A stretch of 64,000 nt of DNA, taken from NCBI GenBank assembly GCA_020436935.1, contig JAGQWX010000019.1, positions 18,554-82,553 on the forward strand, read 5' to 3'. The position numbers were made by a program, and so were the translations under genes. Positions 28,802 through 38,079 of the stretch are shown here, piece by piece. This DNA comes from Saprospiraceae bacterium. GTDB lineage: Bacteria; Bacteroidota; Bacteroidia; Chitinophagales; Saprospiraceae. How positions within the stretch are numbered: position 1 is the stretch's first letter; each line of letters opens with the position of its first letter. A model generated the notes under the pieces. The model did not search any database. It worked only from the letters and a program-made list of their open reading frames with translations, and was not told where the DNA came from.

Positions 28802-30452
28802 TCGCTTTTTTCTTATTTTTTGAACTAAAAACCTTGATGAAAAATTGTTTTATCACGGTGATTGCATTCTTCAAAGCCTCAAATTTTGCATCTTTTTGTG
28901 CTTTATAAGTTACATAAATGGCAATTGGTGCAAGTATGAATGTTGATATCCAGGCGCCTTCAAATCCGGAATAGGTTTGATTTTTGGTTAACTTTTCACC
29001 CATAATTGTAGTGATGATGAAAACCATGTAAAACAGAATTGCGATCAGAAAAGGATAACCATAACCTCCTTTGCGAATGATTGAACCGAGCGGGGCACCA
29101 ATAAAAAGAAAGACGATGCAAATGAACCCAAAACTATATTGCTGGAAAAGTCTTAGATAATACATTTCCCGCATACGGCTGAATTCAAGTCGGTCAGCTC
29201 CTACATTTACGGCGAGTTCAATTCGGGAAGAAATAATAGAAGATGCCCTGGACAATACTTTTTTTGAAGACTCAGGATCCAAAGTTTCCCTGAATGATTT
29301 GTAAATTGATAAATCCTGCAGCGACTTTTGAATTATTCCCACGTTGACCTGGGTTGCGGTAATAGGCACTATTGCATCGCGGGCACTTTTGAGGAGGGCA
29401 TCCGGTACCAGGGAGGCATTTTGGACTGTATCAATTTTAGCATTCGTGGACTTGGGAATTATTGAAGCAATAGTGTCATTTTCGGCTATGCCGTCATCGG
29501 ATTTGTCCACTTTACTATTTAACACCTTGTATAAATATGCAGGATCAGGATTTACTTTCAAAAGATCATGATAATCGTAATTGAGTCTTTTTTCCTGCTC
29601 ACTTTGTTTATAATTCAATGAATCTATAGCATCCATCAGTTGGAAGGTATTGAGCATATCTTCCTTGTTTCGGTTGATATCCAGATTGCCTTTATCGAAT
29701 GTAAATTCGCTCATATCCAGCACTTTGTGATAGGTGCCAAAAGCCGTCCTCACCAAAGGATAAGAAGTTTTACCATTTTCATTTCGTTTTTTGGGCTCCT
29801 CCTGATAAATGTTGCCATTGATGAGGTCCATCACAAAATATCTGCCTGAACTGTCGGTGAACATTCGAGCTGAATCTGATTTGATCATATTGAGAAGTGT
29901 ACGATCTGGCCTGGATTGGTCATACATGATGACTTCTTTCATATCCACGTCATTTGGGTACTTTTTCTGGACCCTGATGACAAAGTCGTCAAAGTCTTCG
30001 TTGAATACTTTTTCTTCAATAAGAAGACTTGACTTTTGTTTTCGAATCACTTCAAATCGTTTTTTAAATTGGAATGAAGCGACAGGTTTTAGATAATTGG
30101 AAGCAAAAACAGAAAAAGCAAAAGTAAACATGGCCAGCACTATGCCCGGCGCCATGATGCGCATGAGCGAAATGCCGGCGGATTTCATGGCGGGCATTTC
30201 ATATTTTTCGGCGAGATTTCCGAATACCATGACCGATGCAATCAAAATAGAAATGGGCAATGCCATCGGCACGATCATGAGACCGTAATAAAATACCAGC
30301 TCCAGAATGTCAAGCATTGAAAAGCCCTTGCCCAGGATTTCGTCAATGTATTTCCACATAAACTGCATCACCAGGACAAACTCAGCCACAAAAAAGGAGA
30401 GAATGTATGGCCCCAAAAAACTCTTTAAAATAAGAGCATCAATCTTTTTCAA
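28779..30452 (-). CDS. LptF/LptG (YjgP/YjgQ) family LPS-transport permease
   Basis: 557 residues from a TTG start 27 bases after the HerA-like gene; MKKIDALILKSFLGPY matches the usual family N-terminus (about MKxLDRYILKxFL). Two transmembrane segments early, another pair near residues 60-115, and three near the C-terminus (SFGFICIVFLFIGAPLGSIIRKGG, PFLIAILFYMVFIIT, STFILAPIAIYV) surround a large periplasmic jelly-roll-like domain. LptF and LptG form the inner-membrane part of the ABC exporter that pulls lipopolysaccharide from the membrane. At 557 residues it is much longer than E. coli LptF/G (about 360); the extra length is a charged insertion near residues 250-390. The ATPase partner LptB is not in the window. 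F and G cannot be told apart here. Confidence 0.9.
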   Translation of the reverse strand: MKKIDALILKSFLGPYILSFFVAEFVLVMQFMWKYIDEILGKGFSMLDILELVFYYGLMIVPMALPISILIASVMVFGNLAEKYEMPAMKSAGISLMRIMAPGIVLAMFTFAFSVFASNYLKPVASFQFKKRFEVIRKQKSSLLIEEKVFNEDFDDFVIRVQKKYPNDVDMKEVIMYDQSRPDRTLLNMIKSDSARMFTDSSGRYFVMDLINGNIYQEEPKKRNENGKTSYPLVRTAFGTYHKVLDMSEFTFDKGNLDINRNKEDMLNTFQLMDAIDSLNYKQSEQEKRLNYDYHDLLKVNPDPAYLYKVLNSKVDKSDDGIAENDTIASIIPKSTNAKIDTVQNASLVPDALLKSARDAIVPITATQVNVGIIQKSLQDLSIYKSFRETLDPESSKKVLSRASSIISSRIELAVNVGADRLEFSRMREMYYLRLFQQYSFGFICIVFLFIGAPLGSIIRKGGYGYPFLIAILFYMVFIITTIMGEKLTKNQTYSGFEGAWISTFILAPIAIYVTYKAQKDAKFEALKNAITVIKQFFIKVFSSKNKKKAIENIPSK

Positions 30453-30479
30453 TACCTACGGTCGCTTTATGTTATGAGC

Positions 30480-32060
30480 TTAAAACCAAGGGAAAACGTT
30501 GGATTTTTTCTTCGTTGTGGTTCTTCTTGTAGTTTTTATACCCAAAACTCCCAAAAGCCCTCTGGTGATTTCCCTTGCAACAGCTGTTCCTATAGAACGA
30601 GTTGTAGGGTTACTTATGACCTTTTCAAGGGTAGATTTTTCTGCTTTTCTACTTGGAGCGGCAGTTTCTCTTTGTCTTTTGAGTTCTTCCTGCACTTCCT
30701 GGCTTTGCGCTTCTTCAATCTTTCCCGACAAGATTTCATAGGCAGAATCCCTGTCAATCTGTTTTTGGTATTTAGGAACAAGCATCGAACGGAAGATGAT
30801 GTCGTCAAGTTCTCTTTGACTGAGGATGTCCATTCTGGATTGTGGAGCTCTGAGATAGGTGTGTACCAATGGGGTAGGGATACCTTTTTCGTTCAATGCC
30901 GTTACGAGTGCTTCTCCGATACCCATGGTGGTCAGGATTTCATCTACCTGATAATTGGTCGTGTATGGAAAGTTTTCAGCCGCCATTTTGATGGCTTTTC
31001 TATCTTTTGCCGTGAAAGCTCTTAGTGCATGCTGTACTTTGAGACCCAACTGACTGAGGACAGCGTCGGGTACATCATTTGGGTTTTGGGTACAGAAAAA
31101 TATGCCTACACCTTTTGATCTGATCAATTTAATGATGGTTTCGATTTGATCGAGTAAAACTTTTGATGCCTCGTTGAAGACGAGGTGTGCTTCATCTATA
31201 AACAAGACCAATTTTGGCTTGTCCATATCTCCTTCTTCCGGGAAAGTGGCATAAATTTCTGCCAACATTTGCAGCATAAAGGTGGAGAAGAGCTTGGGTT
31301 TGTCCTGAATGTCGGTCACTCTGAGGATAGATACGACCCCTTTACCGGTATGGTCTGTTCGGACAAGATCTCTTGGGTCAAAAGAAAGTTCTCCGAAGAA
31401 TATGCTGGCTCCTTGTTGTTCGAGTTCAATGATTTTACGCATGATTGTTCCAACAGTGGTAGAAGAGATGGTTCCATATTCTGCCTTAATCGCATCCTTG
31501 CCTTCATTGGTAATGTACTGGAGTGCTTTTTTTACATCTTCGAGGTCAACCAAAGGAAGTTGGTTGTCATCACACCATTTAAAAAGCAATGATATGACGC
31601 CTCCCTGGGTATCGTTAAGGTCGAGAATTTTTGAAAATAATACCGGACCGAATTCGCTAACAGTTGCCCTTAGTCTTACCCCTACCTCATCAGAAAGAGA
31701 AAGAAACTCTACAGGACTATTCTCAGGCATAAAAGGAAGACCAATTTTTTCCATCCTTTCATCAAACTTCGGATTTGGGTCAGCCGGCATTGCAATACCG
31801 GAAAGATCACCTTTGATGTCCATCAAAACGCTTGGTATACCATTGAGCGACAATTGCTCAGCGATGATTTGCAAAGTTTTGGTCTTACCTGTTCCTGTAG
31901 CACCAGCTATGAGTCCATGTCTGTTTAGGGTTTTAAGGGGCACTTTGACCAGATGGTCGGTCAATATATCATCTTCGTATTTACCGGCACCAAGAATAAT
32001 AGATCCACCTTTAAAATTATAACATTCAATGATCTCTTGTTTGAGTTTATCTAAGGACAT
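30480..32060 (-). CDS. HerA-like ATPase, DUF853 family (YjgR-like)
   Basis: 526 residues. The Walker A motif is GATGTGKTKTLQ (near residue 53-64) and the Walker B motif KLVLFIDEAHLVF (near residue 285-297); IFFCTQNPNDVPDAVLSQLG is a further FtsK/HerA-type motif. The family (PF05872) is conserved in many bacteria, including E. coli YjgR; the role is not well established, though HerA relatives are hexameric DNA translocases. The C-terminal 100 residues are charged and low-complexity (RKAEKSTLEK, then TRRTTTKKKSNVFPWF). It is the first gene of a minus-strand set with the LPS permease and FG-GAP genes; the association with LPS transport is probably not functional. Confidence 0.92.
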   Translation of the reverse strand: MSLDKLKQEIIECYNFKGGSIILGAGKYEDDILTDHLVKVPLKTLNRHGLIAGATGTGKTKTLQIIAEQLSLNGIPSVLMDIKGDLSGIAMPADPNPKFDERMEKIGLPFMPENSPVEFLSLSDEVGVRLRATVSEFGPVLFSKILDLNDTQGGVISLLFKWCDDNQLPLVDLEDVKKALQYITNEGKDAIKAEYGTISSTTVGTIMRKIIELEQQGASIFFGELSFDPRDLVRTDHTGKGVVSILRVTDIQDKPKLFSTFMLQMLAEIYATFPEEGDMDKPKLVLFIDEAHLVFNEASKVLLDQIETIIKLIRSKGVGIFFCTQNPNDVPDAVLSQLGLKVQHALRAFTAKDRKAIKMAAENFPYTTNYQVDEILTTMGIGEALVTALNEKGIPTPLVHTYLRAPQSRMDILSQRELDDIIFRSMLVPKYQKQIDRDSAYEILSGKIEEAQSQEVQEELKRQRETAAPSRKAEKSTLEKVISNPTTRSIGTAVAREITRGLLGVLGIKTTRRTTTKKKSNVFPWF

Positions 32061-32079
32061 GTTGTTTTTGTTTTATGAG

Positions 32080-32087
32080 CAAATATA
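32080..32087 (-). promoter_or_regulatory. TAnnTTTG -7 box ahead of the HerA-like gene
   Basis: The minus strand reads TATATTTG, a perfect -7 box, 19 bases before the ATG at 32060. No well-placed -33 TTG is visible. Confidence 0.45.
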
Positions 32088-32234
32088 TATAAAACAAATC
32101 AACGGATAAAAAGTCGTAGGAAGTACATTAAAATGCTATTCCACAAAGTGTATAATGTACCAATATTCTGCATTCATTCACAACACCCGATAGTGTGCCG
32201 GAGCCCAGAAAAGTCTGTTATTTAAGCAAATTGT

Positions 32235-35200
32235 TTATGTTTTTGCCTGGTTGGTTCCGCTTAGAAATAAAGAACCGGTGTTGGTAAAAGACTTTGCCAC
32301 ACCATTCTGTTTGTTCCCTTCCAGGGTCACATTAGAAAGTCTTACTATTCCTTTGTTCCAGAATGCTCCACCATTTGTGGTAGCACTTCCGTTGAGTAAT
32401 CTCAGATTTTTCAATACGAGTTCACCTCCATTTTGAATCTCAAACAATCGTGTAGTGTTGCCTCCTGAAAGGGTCAGGCCATTGACGTTTGATCCGTCAA
32501 TCACACAATAATCTGTGATGGAATTTTGACTGGTAAGTGTTATGGTGCTGTTTGCTGGCACATTAAACAAGATGGTGTCACCAGTACACGCATTCGCGAG
32601 AACATAAGGCAGAGATCCGACAATTGCTGCGCTTCCCGATATGCTTGTAACATACTTTGTAGTAGGTATGCAACCGGTTATGCTAACGGATTTTGTATTA
32701 TTAGAAAAGGCCCCGCAAATAGTACCACCTGCCAAAGCATTTTGAAGATTCGAAAAATTAGAACCGATGTATGTATTTAGATTTGCTGATGAACTAATGT
32801 ACAAGCCATATATTGTATAAAATCCTGTGCCATAAGTCCCAGCATTACTCAAGTCGGGTGTATCTAAAATGGAATGAGTTATGTTATTTAAAACTATGAC
32901 ATACTTATACACAAATCCGCCAGATACACTGCCATTTTTGAGAATATCACCAGAGCCAGAAAAATTTTCGGTATAAGACCCTGACCCCCAAGCAGCTCTT
33001 AGAGTAAACTGCTGGCCTGTGGTTAAATTAGCAGAAACGGTGAAGTTTGTAGAACTTCCATAATTACCTGAAGTGGGGCCGGGATAAGCATTGGCATTTA
33101 TAAAGTTAGCACAAATGTTCGATGGATTGAATGTTCCATTAAAGAGAGATAAGATGGATGTTGGGGAAGGGGTAAAGGTATAACTTCCATTTGCTGACAC
33201 ATAAAATGTATTAGTGTTATAAAAAAGATTGCCATGTGGTGTACAGGCTCCAGTAGAAGCATTTCTCAATGGGTTTGACCCACTTGATGGCCCAAAGTTT
33301 CCTGTAAAGGAAGTTACTTTTTCGCCAAATCCTATGTTCATATTTAGAGTCGCGTCACCAGCATCAGCTGAAAGAGTGTTAGAATTCAAAAGGTAGGTAA
33401 CCTTGGGCTGGCAACCAGATGTTACAGTGATATTTGCGTTATTAACGTCAAAAAAATAATTCCCAACTGCTTTGACCATAACCCTTCCTTGTGTTGTAGC
33501 TACATTTGGAATTGTAATGGATTGACTACCGTCATTAGCAGTACCACTGATTAGAATGGTATTGTAATTATAGCCACCATCGTTTGACCAAAGGATATCT
33601 ACCTGGCTGCAAGATATTGGAGCTGCGTTTGTGCTGGCTACACTCCAACTCAGTGTTACCGTCTGACCTCCGGTATATGTTGTGGCTGTGTTGGCTGTAT
33701 TTACAACAAATGGACCGGCTGAACCTACAACAGAAAGTGTAGTTTCTCCCCATTCAGTACCGCCGAAACCGTCTCTTGCAGTTAACCTCATTTTTATATT
33801 TCGGGTAACATTCGGCAAAATCTCCCCCATGGTGTGTGTATTATTTAATATATCAGACCACTGAGGAAAAGTCCGCGTATTTCCGTTTGAAGATGGGTCA
33901 AATGATCTAAATAATGGTGCTGTAGTGCTATTTGCAGCAGCATCAGGGTGACCGGATGTGCAATCAACAGTATTATTATCTGTATCATATTCTTCCCAAA
34001 TAAACGTCAGAGGGTCGTTGTCTGTGGCGCTTCCTGAAAGTGTAAAGGGAGTACCCTTAGGAATACTTTTAGATGCCGGGACAGTTAAAACCGGCGTATC
34101 ATTATTACTGCTTGTTGTACTGGCACAGCTGGTGCTCGTTAATTTGCTTATGATTTGGACCAGACTTGAATTATTGAAATAATATGTGCCAACATATGGA
34201 GTAATATTGTGAGAACTTGGACAATTATTCGTTTGTCCAAATCCAGGGCAGTTTCCTTCATAACTCATCAGTGAATTACCTGACCCAGGTTCATACCCAT
34301 AGCCTGCTGATCTATTTGAACCAGAGCAAAATCCAGCGTAACCATAAAAAGAGTGACGGGCACTAAATTGATGACCGACTTCATGTAGAACTATGTCTAT
34401 CATTGAAGCGTTATTGCTTGCAGAACTCCAACCACTCCCTTTGCTTGTAGAACTGCAGACCACGGAAATTCCTGCAATCCCTGATCCCCCAGCACTTATA
34501 TATCCAAAACCATGTCCTATGTCAAAACTTGTGTTGGGTATTATAGCCGTTATTGCTGAATGAACAGTTGATGGAGAGCCAGGGGTTATATTATCAGTAT
34601 TTGTGAATACCAGTTCATTGCCTGTTACTCTGGTAAAATTTACTCCAACCTCGTGTTCATAGAAAGTACTTAATACTGCAACATAATAATTTAGGTCGGC
34701 ATTTATAGTCGGGAGATTATCTCCCCTCGAATCACAAAATTCCACTGCGGCTGCAACAGCCATTCGATAGGTTCTGATCAAGTCACCATTTGCTCTTTTG
34801 CTCGCTATCGGTGATGTGCGAGATTCTTCAATTGTACTCTCATCAATGGATCCACATATAAAATTTTTCATTTCTTCCGCCGACCGGGTATATGCTCGGT
34901 GTATATTACCAAATACAGGTTCTATGCTTATAACTCCTTTTTTGCTAAAAATCGTCGCCTCAAAACCTTTATCGCTCACTGACATTACTCCGTAAGACTC
35001 TGGCCTTTCCGTAGATTTCAGTCTATATGTCTTATTTTGAGGATAAGTGTTATAAACTTCTAAGATGGCAGCCGGAGCTTCTGCAATGAGAAAGTTATTT
35101 TCAATACCTTTACTATCAGGCAAAGAGATTGGTCTCCATGCTTCCGCATTAAGGCTTCTGAAATTACCCGCCTTCGATAAATCTCTTTTTATTCCTTCGG

Positions 35201-35333
35201 CATCAAGGCTAAAAAAATAGCTTGAAAACTCAACATTTTTTAATTCTTCTTCGGGTTTTGAAAGCTGTGCTGCTAAAGGAGTTGAAAACAATATCAGAAC
35301 CCATAGCCATAATGTTTTTTTACAGTTTGCCAA
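32235..35333 (-). CDS. Secreted reprolysin-like (M12B-type) zinc metalloprotease
   Basis: 1032 residues with a TTG start; no ATG is available before the signal peptide (LWLWVLILFSTPLAAQ), so TTG is likely right. After a propeptide-like region of about 180 residues comes the protease domain with the zinc motif HEVGHQFSARH (His317, Glu318, His321, His327) and the downstream SLMSYEGNC Met-turn. Further on are PKD/Ig-like domains (residues 400-640, with VTLSWSVASTN), a middle domain rich in Asn and Ser, and a C-terminal right-handed beta-helix-like end (LRLLNGSATTNGGAFWNKG). It ends without a recognisable T9SS sorting domain, unlike the other secreted proteins here, so it is either complete but differently secreted or has lost its 3' end. 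Confidence 0.88.
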   Translation of the reverse strand: MANCKKTLWLWVLILFSTPLAAQLSKPEEELKNVEFSSYFFSLDAEGIKRDLSKAGNFRSLNAEAWRPISLPDSKGIENNFLIAEAPAAILEVYNTYPQNKTYRLKSTERPESYGVMSVSDKGFEATIFSKKGVISIEPVFGNIHRAYTRSAEEMKNFICGSIDESTIEESRTSPIASKRANGDLIRTYRMAVAAAVEFCDSRGDNLPTINADLNYYVAVLSTFYEHEVGVNFTRVTGNELVFTNTDNITPGSPSTVHSAITAIIPNTSFDIGHGFGYISAGGSGIAGISVVCSSTSKGSGWSSASNNASMIDIVLHEVGHQFSARHSFYGYAGFCSGSNRSAGYGYEPGSGNSLMSYEGNCPGFGQTNNCPSSHNITPYVGTYYFNNSSLVQIISKLTSTSCASTTSSNNDTPVLTVPASKSIPKGTPFTLSGSATDNDPLTFIWEEYDTDNNTVDCTSGHPDAAANSTTAPLFRSFDPSSNGNTRTFPQWSDILNNTHTMGEILPNVTRNIKMRLTARDGFGGTEWGETTLSVVGSAGPFVVNTANTATTYTGGQTVTLSWSVASTNAAPISCSQVDILWSNDGGYNYNTILISGTANDGSQSITIPNVATTQGRVMVKAVGNYFFDVNNANITVTSGCQPKVTYLLNSNTLSADAGDATLNMNIGFGEKVTSFTGNFGPSSGSNPLRNASTGACTPHGNLFYNTNTFYVSANGSYTFTPSPTSILSLFNGTFNPSNICANFINANAYPGPTSGNYGSSTNFTVSANLTTGQQFTLRAAWGSGSYTENFSGSGDILKNGSVSGGFVYKYVIVLNNITHSILDTPDLSNAGTYGTGFYTIYGLYISSSANLNTYIGSNFSNLQNALAGGTICGAFSNNTKSVSITGCIPTTKYVTSISGSAAIVGSLPYVLANACTGDTILFNVPANSTITLTSQNSITDYCVIDGSNVNGLTLSGGNTTRLFEIQNGGELVLKNLRLLNGSATTNGGAFWNKGIVRLSNVTLEGNKQNGVAKSFTNTGSLFLSGTNQAKT

Positions 35334-35462
35334 TTTGCTACAATTTTAATTTCCCAAGTGGTTTTTGGGGGAAATCTGATTGTGATTGACTATAGGAATA
35401 CTATTGCAAAATTAATATCAATAATGATGCCTAAAGTAAGGGGAAACTACTAAGGAGCCTGA

Positions 35463-35777
35463 TTATGCAGCTTCAATGCACAAGCTTCCCTGTTTATATA
35501 CGATGGATTTTAAAGATTGGGTTTTCGTTCTGAATTTAAATACTTGGCGAAATGGCAAAATTTGTCCATTCTGACTGCTCACACCTTGGATGATTAAAAG
35601 GTTTCCTTCTTCAAGTATTTCCATTTTTTCAGGATCAAATCCTTCAATATCCAAAATGTTTACCCCCATGTTTAGGTATGGGTAGTTGTCAATAATTTCA
35701 ACAGCTGAGCTTGTAAACAAAGACGCAATGAAGCTATTGATCGTAGTGGGCAATATGTTCTGCAGGTTCAAGTTCAT
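35463..35777 (-). CDS. Divergent small heat shock protein (Hsp20/alpha-crystallin-like)
   Basis: 104 residues. The middle reads VNILDIEGFDPEKMEI then GNLLIIQG, and the end FRQVFKFRTKTQSLKSIVYK then GSLCIEA; these match in order the beta-2/3, L-x-I-x-G and F-x-R-x-F-x-L...DGVL-x-I segments of the alpha-crystallin domain. The loop between them is short, and the C-terminal I-x-I anchoring motif is missing because the protein stops right after the last strand. If the fold is right it would be a minimal chaperone that may not form large oligomers. No family is certain at this level of similarity. It has its own -7 box and a hairpin just upstream. Confidence 0.55.
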   Translation of the reverse strand: MNLNLQNILPTTINSFIASLFTSSAVEIIDNYPYLNMGVNILDIEGFDPEKMEILEEGNLLIIQGVSSQNGQILPFRQVFKFRTKTQSLKSIVYKQGSLCIEAA

Positions 35778-35817
35778 AATTTATAAACGCCTAGGTAAGT
35801 TCGTTGGTTTTATCGAA

Positions 35818-35825
35818 CAAATATA
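35818..35825 (-). promoter_or_regulatory. TAnnTTTG -7 box ahead of the Hsp20-like gene
   Basis: The minus strand reads TATATTTG, 40 bases before the ATG at 35777. The region where a -33 element should lie is occupied by an 11-base inverted repeat. Confidence 0.5.
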
Positions 35826-35826
35826 T

Positions 35827-35856
35827 TTACACATTATGAATTTTTATAATGTGTAA
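35827..35856. repeat. 11-base perfect inverted repeat in the Hsp20-like promoter
   Basis: TTACACATTAT (35827-35837) and ATAATGTGTAA (35846-35856) are exact reverse complements around an 8-base centre. No T run follows on either strand, so it looks more like an operator than a terminator. It differs from CIRCE (TTAGCACTC-N9-GAGTGCTAA). Confidence 0.6.
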
Positions 35857-35889
35857 GCAATTTATTTTTAGAAACTTTTATTTGAAATT

Positions 35890-38058
35890 TTAAAAATCTT
35901 TTTTGATCACAGACAAGGCAAGTCTGATTTTTTCATAAGAAATTTCTTCATTAAGATCTTCGTAAATGGGACTCGTTTTCACAAATTCCCCAAGTTTACT
36001 GGCAGATTTATGTACGCGTTCGACTTCATCATGGGTTACCAGGTCAAAAATTTTATCAAACTCATTTTTTTCGTAGAGATATCCGATATGGGAGTAAATG
36101 GTACTCAGGCCCAGATTTCGGATCGCTGCAACCTCATCTGGAGATTTGCCGCTCTGAAGAAGTTTTTTGGTTTCCAGGTAGGTGAGTCCCTGTTTAACAC
36201 TTTTGTGTTCTTTGGGATCCAGGGTCGAATTTATTACCTCAATCAATTCCTCCCCATATTTTTTGAGTTTGACTTCACCAATACCGGTAATGTCTTCCAA
36301 TTCGAATAAAAAAATGGGACGTTCTGTTGCCAAAGCTTTGAGCGTATTGTCATTGAAGATAATGTAGGGTGGCACCCCTTCAGAACGGGCCATTTCCAAT
36401 CTCCACGACTTGAGTTTTTCGAATACCTTTTCCTCAAGCTCATTCCTTTTACTGACCACCTTAACAGGTTTTTCTTCTTTGGCTCTGTCAGAAAAATGGA
36501 CCAACTGCACCTTGGTTTGTCCGAAGAGTACGCCTTCAGAAAGAGGGGTTTGCCTGAGTACAGACTGATTTACAAAATCTATTCTGAGGTATCCTTTGTG
36601 GATCATTTGTACTATGAAATCCCTCCATTGGAACTCTGTATGCTCCCTACCCACTCCAAAGGTTTTTATCTGGTCAAAGCCTGCATCAACGATTTCCTTT
36701 TTATGACTGCCCCTCAAAACATCAATGAGCAATTGTATGGTCAATTTCTCGCCGCTTCGCACGACCGCCGACAGTGCCATTTGTGTAATTTTCGTACCAT
36801 CGAAAGACTTTGGTGGGTCGAGACAATTGTCGCAATGCCCGCAATTTTTATCCCTGAATTCTCCAAAGTAATTCAGAATGACATTGGTACGACAACCCTG
36901 GGCATTGGCAAATTCGAGCATGCGATCGAGTTTTTCTTCCTGAACACGCTTGAAGTCTTCTCCGGCTTCACTTTTTTGGATAAAATCTGACAAAACATTG
37001 TAATCATTGTAGGAGAAAAACAGCAGACTTTTGCTCGGCAGTCCATCTCTTCCGGATCGACCGATTTCCTGGTAAAAACCCTCGATGTTTTTGGGGAGAT
37101 TATAGTGGATCACCCACCGGATATTGCTCTTATCGATGCCCATTCCGAAGGCTATTGTCGCACAAATGATCTCTACTTCATCACTGATGAACTTTTGCTG
37201 TACAATTCTTCTTTCCTCAGCACTCATGCCTGCATGATAGTACAAGGCCTTTATATTTCTTTTGGAAAGCCCTTCGGCTACCTGCTCGGTACTTTTTTTG
37301 CTGAGGCAGTATACAATGCCTGAACCGGGGTTAGCCTTGACAAACCTGACGATCTGACCCAGCCTGTCCAATCCCTGAGCAACTTTCATCGTAATGTTTT
37401 TGCGCTCAAACGAAGACAAAAACAGTTTTGAAGATTTGAGTCTCAACTGATTGGCGATGTCTTCCTGTGTGGCCAGGTCGGCTGTTGCTGTCAGGGCAAG
37501 AAAAGGAATGTGGGGCAATTCTTCCCTCAGGCTGCCCAATTGCACATAATCAGGTCTGAAATCATTTCCCCAAATGGATACGCAATGTGATTCATCAACA
37601 GCTACAAAACTGAGATCTATGGTTTTCAAAAAAGATCTGAAACCAGGCGAATTGATCCTCTCTGGCGATACATACAACAACTTCAAAGTCTTGTCCTGAA
37701 TCCTGGAATTGATATCTCTTATTTCGTCAGCTGAGGAATGGGAATTCAAAGCTGCCGCTTCAATTCCAATGCTGATCAGAGAGGAAACCTGATCCTGCAT
37801 CAGTGCTATTAGTGGAGAAACGACAATGGTCAGGCCTTCAAATATTAAAGCAGGGATCTGATAACATATGGACTTTCCACCACCGGTTGGCATAATGACC
37901 AAACCATCATTTCCTTCCAGGACATGTTCTATTACTTCCAACTGACCAGGACGGAATTCTGTGTAGCCATAATATTTTTGAAGCAAGGCCTTTGCTTTAT
38001 CGCCGAAGATGTCTGTGCTCAAATGAAGATCTGGTGTTGTTTCAGGCAAAAGTATCAT
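35890..38058 (-). CDS. recQ: ATP-dependent DNA helicase RecQ
   Basis: 722 residues, a full-length RecQ. Motif I is MPTGGGKS (Lys62), motif II DESH (Asp155-His158), motif VI QEIGRSGRDG; the RecQ zinc site follows as CRTNVILNYFG then CGHCDNC. The winged-helix RQC part, an HRDC domain (residues 530-610) and a final helix-turn-helix segment (DEVAAIRNLGLSTIYSHI) complete it. RecQ unwinds DNA 3' to 5' in recombinational repair. The aromatic-rich loop reads SIWGNDFRP where the standard is SQWGHDFRP, so the conserved His is Asn165 here. It follows radC by 21 bases on the same strand. Many Bacteroidota have two RecQ genes; this could be either. Confidence 0.96.
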   Translation of the reverse strand: MILLPETTPDLHLSTDIFGDKAKALLQKYYGYTEFRPGQLEVIEHVLEGNDGLVIMPTGGGKSICYQIPALIFEGLTIVVSPLIALMQDQVSSLISIGIEAAALNSHSSADEIRDINSRIQDKTLKLLYVSPERINSPGFRSFLKTIDLSFVAVDESHCVSIWGNDFRPDYVQLGSLREELPHIPFLALTATADLATQEDIANQLRLKSSKLFLSSFERKNITMKVAQGLDRLGQIVRFVKANPGSGIVYCLSKKSTEQVAEGLSKRNIKALYYHAGMSAEERRIVQQKFISDEVEIICATIAFGMGIDKSNIRWVIHYNLPKNIEGFYQEIGRSGRDGLPSKSLLFFSYNDYNVLSDFIQKSEAGEDFKRVQEEKLDRMLEFANAQGCRTNVILNYFGEFRDKNCGHCDNCLDPPKSFDGTKITQMALSAVVRSGEKLTIQLLIDVLRGSHKKEIVDAGFDQIKTFGVGREHTEFQWRDFIVQMIHKGYLRIDFVNQSVLRQTPLSEGVLFGQTKVQLVHFSDRAKEEKPVKVVSKRNELEEKVFEKLKSWRLEMARSEGVPPYIIFNDNTLKALATERPIFLFELEDITGIGEVKLKKYGEELIEVINSTLDPKEHKSVKQGLTYLETKKLLQSGKSPDEVAAIRNLGLSTIYSHIGYLYEKNEFDKIFDLVTHDEVERVHKSASKLGEFVKTSPIYEDLNEEISYEKIRLALSVIKKDF

Positions 38059-38079
38059 TTTTTAACTTTTAACAGGTGG

